Source: Spirometra erinaceieuropaei
Lineage: Eukaryota; Platyhelminthes; Cestoda; Diphyllobothriidea; Diphyllobothriidae
Length of the DNA: 64,000 bases
Assembly (NCBI GenBank): GCA_902702965.1
Contig: CACRXP010000559.1
Span: 99,333-163,332 of the forward strand
Reading direction: 5' to 3'
Every line of letters begins with the position of its first letter. Positions within the stretch are counted from its first letter, which is position 1. A program made the position numbers and the translations under genes. Under the pieces are notes generated by a model. That model saw only the letters and a list, made by a program, of their open reading frames with translations, was not told where the DNA came from and did not search any database. Of the stretch, positions 46,346 to 56,790 are shown piece by piece.

Positions 46346-46700
46346 AGCCCTGAGACACGCGTTCTCTCTGCCGTGGCGAACGCCAACCTCAGGTTATGAC
46401 GGCATGCCGCCTCAAATCCCTAATTACAGTGATGGGTACCCTGTGTACTCAATCCAAGAACATCACGCAAAGACTCTCTTACCCCCCTCCCCTAGCTCTA
46501 AGGACAAAAACCCGCCGACCTCGTCATACGGGCGGCGTGGAGAAGATGAGTGTTAATGACTTAATAGGCCTTGAGCCACCTATACACACTGCTAATTTTG
46601 TACATTTTCATTCCTTCTTGTAACTGTATTGGCCTGACAAAGAATTGCCGAAAACACTTGTTTGCCAACTTGACTTTTCCTGATCTGAATGGCCCACCCG
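46346..46700 (+). mobile_element. 3' untranslated part of the Penelope-like element
   Basis: Non-coding sequence follows the stop at 46,343. The block TGTATTGGCCTGACAAAGAA at about 46,625 and GCCGAAAACACTTGTTTGCC resemble 3,418-3,470 of the left arm, where they precede the conserved 99-codon ORF. Arm and element may therefore share a common 3' region. Confidence 0.5.
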
Positions 46701-48739
46701 GTCCAGTTCACGACCAGCTTGCTCTCGTGTCTTAAGTAAATTGTCTTGTCTCTTTACTGACCCCTCTATTTGCACGCATATTTTAACCATCAGATAAAAC
46801 TTGGGCTCAGTTATATCCAAGGGTATCTGTATTTTCGAGGACAACAGTATTTTGTGCTTCCTGCTTGGCAGGGGTTCATGAATTTTGTTCAATTCTATGC
46901 GCTAACAAGTGCCAGGTTGAGATATTTGAGGCTGAAGTATGCATTTAGTTTTCGTTGAATCGGTGGTGGACTTCGATAACATTATCTGCATGCCGCTGGC
47001 CCGTAAGACACAACACATAAACTCCCAATGTGAGTTTCACCAACTTGGGCGCAGTGTTCAACTCAGAGTACTCCAACGATTATCCCGTGTGCTCCACATC
47101 AATCTAAGAGCAGTCAGGGTGACTTGTGCATGAGTTAGGCTTTAGTGGTAGTGGACGTGTAGAGCATCCATTACACTCTTTCCTCCTTCCCTACCTGGGC
47201 CCGATGTCAAGACCGAGTAAAAAGCCGGAAATGGGGAAAGACGTAGGTGGATGGCACGGCCGAGCCTGCACTTTGGATGTCCACTCAAAACCCCCTGGTA
47301 CACACAGCAAATAAACAGGGTTATTACCAACATAAGAACTTTGTGGACGCGGCAAGGGTCCAGTGTACCCGACGTCTGCCCGAAACTGGGTCTGCCATCG
47401 TACTCTCGAAATTTTGGCATTTTTTAGAGCTGCGCATTCCCAATAACGCCAGTCAGAATGCGATATGGCTCCGCGTTGGGCCGGCGCATCTACCAAATGG
47501 CCGGTTTGGAGGCCAGGGGAGTTACGACCAGCTTGCGGTTTGCATGTGAGGTTGACTCCTATCAATTATTGTTTTTCTCTAACTTATTACTGCCAGTCCC
47601 TGCCTTCTTATACAGATATCTGTCGGATCATATGTCAAAAGTTGCATATTCTTTTTAAAGATATGTTTTTGCTGAACTTCCCACGACTAGAAAACAGTGT
47701 GCACGCAACCTCAGACTGCCTGTAATCTGCTTTCTGTTCTGAATAGCAGCTGAGACAGAACATTTTTAATATTTAAAGGCAATGTTTAACTTTGAATTTC
47801 TGCGCAAGCCCACACTGCGCTCAAGGTTTTCCCTGTAGACATTGATACACACGTGTCTAGTTTCTTCTGATGTTTTGAAAACAGAGGCGCAGTCATTAAT
47901 TGCAGGTAACATCTGCTTCTACCTAACTCCCGTACATGCTCAGTTTTTGTATTCAACCATTGTGCCAATATGCTGTCTTATTAAAAACAAAATGCGTAAT
48001 GAGTGTCCCTCTTATTTGTCCTGGACGTGTCTGTAAAAGGCGATTGAAACTAACTGACGCAAATGATGGAATAGACAGGTAATTGGGATCTTTTTTGCTC
48101 GATGTAACTGAATAAAAAGCTAGTTATGGGTTGCGCTCTGAATATAGGATTCATCAGCAGAAATAGCAACTCTCTCCCCAATCCAAAAAATAATCCCGGC
48201 GTGTTTTGTTCGTAAATACAAACTTTAGCCTTGTGTGTGATTTATTTCGCTTTCTTATAGGTTCCATAAGTACATAAAACTGAATCGAAATTAATGGTCA
48301 TCCAGTGTATAAGACCAAAAGTTACTTATGTTTTCGATAGCTGCCAGCAATATTACAGTATCTAGTGAGAAAGTAGATGAAAACAATTCAAATTACCGCC
48401 TAAAATAAACTATTTCGGTTCGAAAATTTGACGGCAGAGTTATTTACCATGTGCGCCTACTTCATGGATATTGCTTATGTTCCTCTAGGATACCGCCGAC
48501 TTTCTTCTCTCCGCAAAACCTCACTGCCCTCTTAAATCCAACAAAAATAATTTTGGCTCTTATAAATCTCAACTTCAAATGTGCAGTAGTAATGTAGGCG
48601 TAATGTGTTTTTGATTCGAAAAGACTACTTAGGTAGGGTTTGGATATTAATTACCATGCAGCTAAATCTCAAGATATTTCATTCACGTCAGTATGCCGGC
48701 TTTTGGGTGAGCTTTTTTTCTGCACGCCTGCACGACTAC
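46701..48739. other. No recognised gene; overlapping frames at 47,191-47,565
   Basis: At 47,191-47,565 the minus strand has a 124-codon frame (MIGVNLTCKPQAGRNSPG... to LLGLDIGPR), while the + strand 47,247-47,549 is open for 100 codons. Neither has a recognised domain, and the two contradict each other. The rest is featureless. Confidence 0.4.
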
Positions 48740-48850
48740 TAATGTTTCGTGAAATGTTAACCCAAATGCCGAAGCGTGCTTTCAATTCAAAAAGATAACT
48801 TAATAAGCACTGCTAGGTTAATGATCATGTCGCATAATGCTGGGATATTC
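48740..48850. repeat. Dispersed repeat of about 105 bp, inverted copy 2
   Basis: The reverse complement carries GCATTATGCGACATGATCAT, TAACCTAGCAGTGCTT and GGGTTAACATTTCACGAAAC, matching 42,650-42,755. Confidence 0.65.
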
Positions 48851-49660
48851 CAGTCATCTCAGGACACAAATGCACAAAAGGGCATCGTATCGGCCTCCTG
48901 CGTAAGCTAATTCCGTAAAAAATAACTTCCTCTCTAGTTGTAATTTTCCCTTGAATTGTAATGCACAAAAATTTTTCCTCCTGCATATTTGCAAGAAACT
49001 TGTACTTAAAAAGAGGGTATGCCTTGGTTTTTAAAGAGTATCTTAATTCTTAAATAATTTTGAACCCTATCTGCCGTTACATTTGCATTCAGATTTTCCA
49101 AAGTACAAGCTGCGTAATTTACATGCAGGGAAATTCATGCATGTCTATGTGCTATTAAGAATAGGACATATAGGGCCCAGAAAAATTTGTATGAATTATG
49201 CATTACTAAATGTGCTGGTGAGATGCTGTATTAATGGACATTTTGCGGTCTCAAAAATCATATAATAAGGGTCGGAGAGGTCTCTTTCTTTAAGTGTAAA
49301 ATTTGAATTAGACGTATGCTGCATCCAAAAAAAATATTTTTTCGCATCTTTCTAATAAAATATATTACAATTTACAAGACCAACGAAAATCAACCAGAAC
49401 AATTTATACTACAGAACTGTTTTTTTACACAAGGAAGTTTACACAGACGCCCAGTAAGAAGTTCGTTCAAAAGCGAAAATCCCCGTAGCGGGAACATACT
49501 GAGACTATGCATCACGATATTTAGTACTACAGCCCTACATAAGTAATCATTTGAAATCGGAAGCGCATTTCAGAATTTCAGTTAATGTTCCACGAGAATG
49601 CGCACTTAGTATATTTACGATTACCTGCTATAATACGGCTGCATTCACGTCTTCTTACAC

Positions 49661-50020
49661 TTGTTAAGCCGGCTTATGCAAGCACTAGGTTTCTACATGC
49701 ATTCCTTAGAATCAAGAAAATTCGCACAAGCACGACATGTAGAATTTGTGAAGATTCTTGAGGCACATTGTGAATCTTGGAAACATTTATTTTACCAAAC
49801 ACTGCCTTCGCAAACCTTCCCTGGTTCTAACTACAAGCGGCAGCTTACACGCCTAGACCATCGGCAGTTTCCATTCATTCAGCGTGCTGCTCGATCGTGT
49901 AACTCACTCCCAAATGAAATAGTGACATCTGATACAATGGTTGTATTCAATAGGCAGCTGGATCGCTTCATCTTTGGTAAACGACGACTCTACTGCAGGA
50001 CTATCTGCGTCCAGCCATAA
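49661..50020 (+). pseudogene. C-terminal end of a LINE reverse transcriptase
   Basis: A 119-codon frame ends with RLDHRQFPFIQRAARSCNSL, PNEIVTSDTMVVFNRQLD and RFIFGKRRLYC. The pattern F-F-x-x-R-x-x-x-x-W-N-x-L-P-x-x-(I/V)-V-x-x-x-(S/T)-x-x-x-F-(K/N)-x-x-L-D closes many CR1/Jockey-type LINE ORF2 proteins. The upstream RT core is absent, so the copy is strongly 5'-truncated. It could belong with the ORF1 piece at 42.0 kb if later insertions separated them. Confidence 0.6.
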
Positions 50021-50879
50021 ACATTATTTCCTAATTTCACCCTCTATGTAACGCATCTCTGTACGTTTAATAACATGTTCTCCCGCAAACTACGCAAATG
50101 ACGGCATTTTGTACTGATTGTATATGATTGCACTTAAAATTTCTTGTGTACATGGAAAGGACCGTTTGCTGCACCCTTCACAATTCCACAGTGTTAAACG
50201 TTTTCCGGAAACAAATATGTTACTGACAACATTTTAGTGAAATGTACATTTATCATTAATATTGTATCACCGTTTTCAATAGGGTCATCAAGAGCATTGT
50301 CCATTACACTAAATAAAATACAAATAATACTATACAAAGCATCCACAGCGTATCAGTTTGCTAAGTAGACGCCGAAATAAGTATACTTGCCAACGTCGTC
50401 TTCTGAGGTTAAAGGATTGCGTTAAGGTCGGCTGCAAAGATCAGCGGGGAAAGCGTATGCTCCAAAGACATGGTCTGTTTCCTGCGAAGACAGGCCACGG
50501 AAGTCTCCACAAAGTTTTACCAGGTTTTCGGCGTGTCAGTCCTTCGAGCTTGTGCCTAGGACCAATTTACATTGAAATTCTGTTTCAATAATAATTTTCG
50601 TTTGCGCGCCCAAATGCTGGTCCACATCATTCCTAACAGTCTCGTCGACTGCAACAAGCACCCACTTACTGTCATTAAGCCCGTTCTACGAGTGGAGATG
50701 CAATGATGGAACTGGCCTGACCAGTCAGAACCCAACCCCAGGTCAGGAAGACGGGATTGGAACACGTACATGGGTCGTCCTGCAACTGGGTTTCCATGAC
50801 ATGCCTGAGCCCTACACCAATTACTGATAGCAGAGAACAGGCAAGTTCCAGGAAGCAATTCAAAAGACGAAAATGTGAT
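50021..50879. other. No supported gene
   Basis: AT-rich sequence to about 50,340, then short frames on both strands without recognised domains. Confidence 0.45.
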
Positions 50880-51400
50880 CACTGGACCAAGAAGTTTATT
50901 GGCCTGGCGTTTCTGATTTTCACTTGAACCCATCATCAGAGACAGTCGCAGACAAGGATAATGGTGGCAAAAGGAGTGCAGTATATGTAGCAAGTGGCTG
51001 CCGTGGGACCATATGCGCACTGTGATTAACCGCTTTCCCAATCACCGCTGGGGTTGTAATCGATGCGATGGTGGCTCGTCAGTTCGCGTCCGGGTCGGTA
51101 ATGGCCGCGATTTCGTCATCCGTGTTGGATGCTAGTTGGACGGTCGCTCGGCATATTAGCTCACTGTCACTGGGATAGTTGGTCGCCCGCACCCAGGGAA
51201 TATCTCAGGACGGAATACGGTAACGGGAGGCCACTACGTTTGTTGATGGATTGCCGGCCTGAGAACCATGACTCGAGCAACTTGGGGCTCCCGCAGTTGT
51301 CACCCCTTGCGAGAATTTCGGCCACTGGAAAGTTAAAAATATGGCCGGGTCTCATCAAATGTACCGCGACTTAACAAAGAGTGAACTTCTTGACTCCAAC
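50880..51400 (-). mobile_element. Penelope-like element (second family), 3' end, copy 2
   Basis: The minus strand encodes VAEILARGDNCGSPKLLESW and FSGRQSINKRSG (51,358-51,167), aligned with EILARGGNRVSRVLLESW of the 21-kb copy. It continues into the same 3' untranslated sequence, ending near 50,880 with the motif for AATAAA replaced by CAATAAAC. The GIY-YIG core itself is lost upstream. Confidence 0.7.
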
Positions 51401-51589
51401 TCGTCCGCACGGACAAATGCAGATTCTGTGATTTCGGGTTATAGGAGGCCTGTGCCATGTAGTGTGCCGTTGGAGTAAGGAATGAGCAATAGACAATATG
51501 CTCCTAAGAGAACAGTTAAGCATATTTCAGGCGTTTGCAGAGCAGAGGCTAAATTGACAAATGAGCAAGGGTCCTTCAGAGTATCCGGG

Positions 51590-51700
51590 TCCCAAACGCA
51601 AGCGCAATGTGGACACTGAAGGTAAAATAATCCGACGGGGGATGCTGAAATCTTTCGTGGAGGAAGTAGCTGAGGTCGAGAGAAAAGGCAACTTGATGTA
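51590..51700 (-). repeat. Inverted repeat flanking telomere-like array (left)
   Basis: The minus strand (CATCAAGTTGCCTTTTC, GCTACTTCCTCCACGA, GGATTATTTTACCTTCAG) aligns with the + strand at 52,160-52,280 (CATCAGGTTGCACTTTTC, GCTACTTTATCATTTACGA, GGATTACTTCACTTACAG). The two face each other across the telomere-like array. Confidence 0.7.
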
Positions 51701-51774
51701 TGTGAAATCTGCCGCGGAATTGAATAAATCCTAGAATTCCCACAAAAGACCCGGCCAACAAGACACGCGGGGCA

Positions 51775-52140
51775 ACGATACCTAAAACCAAACGGTAAAC
51801 CTAACCGTAACCTCAAAAGTAAACCTAGTCTTTCACGTAATTACAGAGCTGACGCTTCCCCTAAAGACAATACTAGACCTAACTCTAAACGCACCCGAAA
51901 CCTTTGCCCTAACCTTAGGCCTAACCTTAACCCCAACCCTAACCTTAACCATATCCTTAACCCTAACCTTAACTGTAACCCTACCCTACCCTAACAACAA
52001 CACTACCCCTAACTCCCATCTTAAAACTAAACGTAGACCTAAACCGCAGTCCACGCCCTGACTCTAACCGGAACCCTTAAGCTTAACGCAAACCTAGACT
52101 CAATTCTTATCCTGATACTAACCCAAGTCCTATCATTAAT
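51775..52140. repeat. Degenerate telomere-like array (CCCTAA/CCTTAA on + strand)
   Basis: About 365 bases are built from AACCTAA, AACCCTAACC, CCTTAACC and similar six-base units with many substitutions, clearest at 51,900-51,990. The edges fade into related but diverged units. It is bounded by an inverted pair (51,590-51,700 and 52,160-52,280). Confidence 0.85.
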
Positions 52141-52159
52141 CCCATCTCATAACCGGAAC

Positions 52160-52280
52160 ATCAGGTTGCACTTTTCCGTTCTACGTTTGGCTACTTTATC
52201 ATTTACGATTTCGGCATGCGCCTGTGGATTACTTCACTTACAGCGCCCGCACTGCGCCTCCACTTGGAACGAGGACAGCG
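52160..52280 (+). repeat. Inverted repeat flanking telomere-like array (right)
   Basis: This is the partner of 51,590-51,700. It immediately precedes the third-exon homology of the broken SCP/TAPS paralogue (52,321-52,426). Confidence 0.7.
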
Positions 52281-52320
52281 TAACCGACTCTTACAGACAA
52301 ATGCGCAAAAGGAAACTTAC

Positions 52321-52931
52321 TCAGGTGCATACTGACATACCCAGAGGTACGACTCCATGCTGTATTACATGTTGAATTACATCTGGTGTAGCCACACCCG
52401 ACGTTAGTTATGTTTGGCCAAATTACCTATAGTAAAGTGGAAACGCAGTTGTGAAAAGCGTAAATGGAAGAATGGGATTTTTATTACCAGTGGAATAAAT
52501 GTAATCATTGTTAACGGAGTTGGGTTTTTAAAAACATAATGAATCTACAGTCGTGTAGTGCTCGCTTGGCGACTGCGAACGATAGTCATGCTCGGCCAGG
52601 CAGTGTATCCGCTCCGACTGCTACCTAGTCAGGGTTACGTGCAGACTCTCGAAGGGTTTTCGACCGCTGGTAGACGCGAGATTTTTTCCATACTGGGTAC
52701 ATGTTTTATCACCGCTTGTCGGTTGTTTAAACGCAGATTTATTCGTCCACGCCTGAACTAGGGCCACCAAATCTCTGCCGTAAGTCTGCAATAAGACATA
52801 AACCGCAAGGCAGACTTTCTTGCAAGCTGGTGATATTCCAGGCTAATGCTCACGTTCTGCTCTGAGTGCTCAAATGTGGTCGGCAGATACATTGGTTGAA
52901 GTGCGCAGATGCTGCAAATGTGGGCACGCAT
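52321..52931 (-). pseudogene. Broken SCP/TAPS (venom allergen-like) paralogue
   Basis: Exon-by-exon homology to the 22-23 kb gene is present. From ATG 52,931 comes MRAHICSICALQPMYLP, then NVSISLEYHQLARKSA (like ITIIMEYHNLARKS). Only about 25 bases separate this from the exon-2 block TYGRDLVALVQAWTN, CTQYGKNLAS and KPFESLHVTLTR-stop. EHYTT with its GTAGAT donor follows near 52,552. Exon 3 (52,426-52,321) reads VIWPNITNVGCGYTRC, needs a frame change and a stop before SYLWVCQYAPE, and ends at the donor GTAAGT. Intron 1 is nearly deleted, exon 2 has an early stop and exon 3 is shifted, so it is a pseudogene. The Glu of G-E-N-L is Lys here. Confidence 0.8.
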
Positions 52932-54515
52932 GTTTTGCGATGAGAAAAAAACTATTCGAGTTTGTCAAAGATGACAAGCATTTTACAGACCTCAGATTCA
53001 AAAAATTACAATGACACAAGGCTGGGTCTTCTGTAAAATGTCCTCAAAAGAGCCTTGGTTAGGAGAATTCAGCCTTGGTCATAGAAACACGTTTTCACAC
53101 AAGTAAAAGATAATGTGCGTTTGACCAAAATTCTGTTTGACTTCTCACGTGATGCCCGATTATGCTTCCACAAGGCTTTCTTATGATATACAAGCCGGTC
53201 GGTGGAGTGCGTTATGAAACTGTCCACTACTCCAACTTTTATTGTTTCCATAGTAATACTTTGGTGGATCCCGACCGTACGTCTAGTATGGGTTGACTTA
53301 GGCTGGTAAGGGCAAGTTTTGCGACATCTATTCACAGAATTCGACATTCTCGTGCTGGATCTTGCTGCTGAAGCCTGGCATCCAGCTTCACAGTCTTACT
53401 TAGTCTCCGGCTCCGGTGATGGGTTTTAAATGTCCCCGTTAATTATAAAAAATTGTAGGGAATTTCAATATCTTCAGGGGTTTGGGAAATACTCATGATG
53501 AAAGCCGCGTTAGGTGTTTTCGTGATTTAGAAGAATACTTAGTTAGAGGCGATTGTTCCGCCCTATCGATCCTGCCGCATATCGGAATTAGACTGTGCTC
53601 GTTTGAATATACGATTAATAAAAATTATATTTGCGGATGCTGCTATGGAAATGTCGCCTACAGCATCCTAATTCGACATATCGCGCAGTCACCAATGACT
53701 GGAACTAGCTTTTCAAATCTGCAGGTAATTGTTGACGGTTTAGCAGAGTTTTATTCGGAATTTATGTACCCTTTCTTCCTTATTGCAAAACAGCGGTCTA
53801 AGAATGGACAAGACAACGTTCTTGGGGTTTTTATACAGTGGCAACACTGATTTATTTGAAGTTGGTAGTCGAAACACCAAATCACGAGGTCGTCAAACTT
53901 GTCCGGCAATTTCATTGCGTGTTCTAACCCCATGTAGCCAAACAAAACAGGAACGTTTGCCAAATGGGCAGAAGTACGTTCATTTCACTTTTTAGCGTTT
54001 TTACTGAATGACAGAAACAGTAGATGAACTTGTTCTCGACACGCGTTTTAAAATCTTCGGACGCAGGCTCACGATCGCTATCGATCAAGTAACAGCAGCG
54101 GCCACCATATGAGAAGGACTTGTCGTCAGCCATAAAGAATCTGACTTGCGGAGTTTAAGAGCGCGACGGACCAAATCACATGAATTTTCAGGATATATGC
54201 ATTTCCCAAAAATGTGCAATGGTCACTTCTGCGGTCTGTCTGAGTGTGAAAGACATGTTGGAATGGATGGTATTTTGTTAGGTTAACGTTTAAGCGCGAC
54301 TGGTCGCTCACTGGGTGCAGCAAAACGACTGAGTTCTGAGAAGGAAATTCAGCCTGATCAAACAATCTCACGGTTGGTCGGGGAAAGCTCCTTAATCTCA
54401 ACTGTCCCGAGGAATTTATGCTGCGTTGTACAGAGTTGAACATCCGCAAGGCAAATACAACTACGGATACATTGGCGCGCATTTATCAGTACATGAGGAG
54501 AAAGAAATATGTCTA
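52932..54515. other. Short frames without recognised function
   Basis: A 92-codon minus-strand frame (53,347-53,069, with KVGVVDSFITHSTDRLVYHK) and a 122-codon + frame (53,482-53,850, with DLEEYLVRGDCSALSILPH) are the longest. Neither has a recognised family, partner copy or clear splice sites. They may be chance frames or eroded exons. Confidence 0.3.
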
Positions 54516-54519
54516 GGGG

Positions 54520-54769
54520 GCCCTCACCGCTCGTGCCGTTGTGCCCTACGGGCTCTCTCTCTCGAGGCAAAACAACGGCCGTACAACGACGCATGAAATA
54601 GGCACTATGTTATTACCGACAAAGACAAGGGAGACTGGATTGGCCATTTCTGGCTTATTAGTCGTCGTCAGCCAGTCATACCCAACCCCAAAGTGTTGAA
54701 CACCCGAGGCTCGAACTCGCGATCTGTGAATTAGAAGTTCACACCTCTAACAACTGGGCCACGAGCCCG
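54520..54769 (-). repeat. tRNA-derived SINE
   Basis: On the minus strand the head (54,769-54,698) has an A box TGGCCCAGTTGTTAGAGG, an anticodon arm GTGAA-CTTCTAA-TTCAC (anticodon TCT, arginine) and a B box GAGTTCGAGCCTC. The acceptor stem does not pair, so it is not a tRNA gene. The body follows (GGTTGGGTATGACTGGCTGA, CCAGAAATGGCC, TTTGTCGGTAATAAC, ending near the GCCCGTAGGGCACAAC block). Confidence 0.7.
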
Positions 54770-54794
54770 TTCGATCGGGAATATACAATGGTAG

Positions 54795-54965
54795 GGGACG
54801 CTCAGCGATCGTTCTTACGGAACTCACTCGTTCCGTTGTGCCTTACGGACTCTCCCTCTCTCGAGCTAAACCAGCAGCCGCACAGCGGCGCATGATATAG
54901 GCAGAATGGTATTGCCGACAAAGACAAGGGAGATTGCAATGGTCATTAAAGTCCCCAAGTCAAGT
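54795..54965 (-). repeat. Second, headless SINE body next to the complete SINE
   Basis: The minus strand repeats the later part of the SINE body (TTTGTCGGCAATACCATTCT, GCCTATATCATGCGCCGC, GTCCGTAAGGCACAACGG) without the tRNA-like head. It lies directly upstream of the full copy, in the same orientation. Confidence 0.65.
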
Positions 54966-55077
54966 TCGTGGATAAAACAAGGGTTACATTACGACTTCGA
55001 GTTAGTATTGGACTGAGGTTGTAAAGCCTGGCTTATGATTTAGATATTACGTTGAGGCTAGTGGTGATATTCTGATT

Positions 55078-55380
55078 TGTAGGTAGGGGTTAGATGTAGG
55101 GATTTAGGGTAGGGATAAGGGGTCAGGGTTTCAAGGCTTGGGTTATGTAAGCGGTTGCGTTCGAGTTTGCTTTAAACCATTGCGGGTTAAGGGTTGGGGT
55201 TATCCAATATAGGCATGACCACGGTTGTCGTTATTGTTGCAAGTAACTGCAGTTTTCCCAGTGGGGCGTCATACCGTATTCTGAGAGTCTGCAGATAGAA
55301 GCAAGGTTAGGGTCAGCGTTAAGGTTAAGTTTATGGCTTAGGTTTAGGTTGGGGTTATGAGTAATGATAGGGTAGGGACA
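55078..55380. repeat. Degenerate telomere-like array (TTAGGG-type on + strand)
   Basis: Units such as GGGATTTAGGGTAGGG, GGTTAGGGTCAGCG and GGTTTAGGTTGGGG are scattered over about 300 bases. The orientation is opposite to the array at 51,775-52,140, so the two arrays point away from each other with the SCP/TAPS pseudogene and SINEs between them. Confidence 0.75.
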
Positions 55381-55493
55381 CGGGAATAGTTATCATTCCT
55401 GGAATTTTCCTGAAGGCTAAATGCATTGCCTGGGTGGCGCGTTCCTATAATCTCGTGTTGCCGGGGGAGCAGTGGATAGAACGTTTTTGTGTT

Positions 55494-55545
55494 GATGGTG
55501 GTGGTGGTAGTGATGGTTGCGGCGGCGGCGGCGACGACGCAGGAG
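55494..55545. repeat. GGT/GGC trinucleotide microsatellite
   Basis: A run of GGTGGTGGTGGTAG grades into GGCGGCGGCGGCGACGACG. Confidence 0.9.
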
Positions 55546-56342
55546 ATGATTAAGGACCAAAATTACTTGACTTGTCAGGTGCATGCCATTAGTTAGCAAT
55601 GACAGACAGACCAGCATGGGGAATAAACTTCAATGGCAAATTATCTTCAGTATGCGGGCCCCTACGAGAGCTCCTGGTCGAATCTCAAAAGCCAGGAGAC
55701 CGTTCTTCAATCGGACCGCAGTACTGAGTGCAAATTCTGCGTGTGTCCAAACCTTTCCCAATACAACAACGAAATTAATTTCCGGGATTTAAGCATTGGA
55801 GTTGGAAGTCATCAAAAATTAATTTTTTTATATTTGTCTGAGAAACAGTTAACGGATACAGCTGGATTTGCCGCAAATATGTTACTATTCTCGGCCAGCA
55901 CATATTTATAAAAATATGGAAGTGGATACGGAGGTAGGGCCTACTCTGGAAAAATCAGAACAGTCTTCTTTTCAAGTCGATTATGTAGATAATTATTCCT
56001 AAAAGGAATGTTAGACGGTTTTGCGAGCGGAATTAACATGTGGACAGTAAGGTCTTTTGAGATTTCCAATATGAGACACGCATACCGTGTAGCTGCAAGT
56101 GATATGTGCCCAAGCAGAATAAAAGCGCTATTAATTCCTGCTACCAAAACGGAGTCTCCATATGTTAGACGAACTGTTCGGTCCCTGTCCAAGGTTTAAC
56201 GAACAGCCATGGCCACGTCTGCATACATAATAAGCAAGATCACCTAGTCAAATCCTATTCAACAAAGCACTCAGTAAGCCAACTGTTTACGACCGTGTCC
56301 GAGCCAGTGTTTGTAGCGAACTGGCATACAAAAATCGCTCCT
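55546..56342. other. No recognised gene
   Basis: The longest frame (55,633-55,911 +, 92 codons, with CKFCVCPNLSQYNNEINF) has no recognised domain. An overlapping minus frame at 55,941-56,192 is equally unsupported. Confidence 0.35.
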
Positions 56343-56790
56343 GTTAGGAATAAAAACAGTCCGATTTTTTATGGGCGCAGGAGGTGCTAGTTTGGACCAC
56401 GGGACGTCTACTTAGTGAGATCTGCATTCTAGACGCAGGAGTTAGGAGTAAGCGCGTACATGACAGAAGGCTCTCTCGAAAGACACTGAGTGAAATCAAG
56501 AAGACGCGCTTGGATTGTGGGACACGCCCTGGCTTCGTCCTGAACATTCGCCAGCTCTATCTGGTTTGTCACGCACCCTGCCGAAAGTGACAGAGGGTTT
56601 GTTTACTGTCTAGTTCTTGAGCACTGTTCATCCGCCCACATTCTTTTATCAGTTTTCACTCACGGCAGGAAGATTTCGCGGGCTAGTATGCACCTTTTAA
56701 AATGAACAGTAGCCAGTTGTGCGATATACCGAGGGTGCTGTGTTATATAATCTGAAAAAACTCCCGATGGGAAAAATGGGTTTTCGTATT
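56343..56790 (+). repeat. Dispersed copy of an arm segment (left-arm orientation)
   Basis: GAAGGCTCTCTCGAAA, GATTGTGGGACACGCCCT, GTTTGTTTACTGTCTAG and the CGATATACCGAGGGTGCTG block align with 7,725-8,375 of the left arm. The TA-flanked mini-element is absent here too, which agrees with it being a left-arm insertion. Confidence 0.7.

Noticed and set aside
47191..47565. A 124-codon minus-strand gene
   Set aside because: The opposite strand is open for 100 codons over the same bases, and neither product shows a domain, start context or partner copy.
54698..54768. A functional tRNA-Arg(TCT) gene
   Set aside because: The anticodon arm and internal promoter boxes fit, but the acceptor stem does not pair and a SINE body follows directly.
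18298..55380. True chromosome end or CRISPR-like array
   Set aside because: The telomere-like repeats are degenerate and internal, and there are no regularly spaced identical repeats with unique spacers anywhere in the window.
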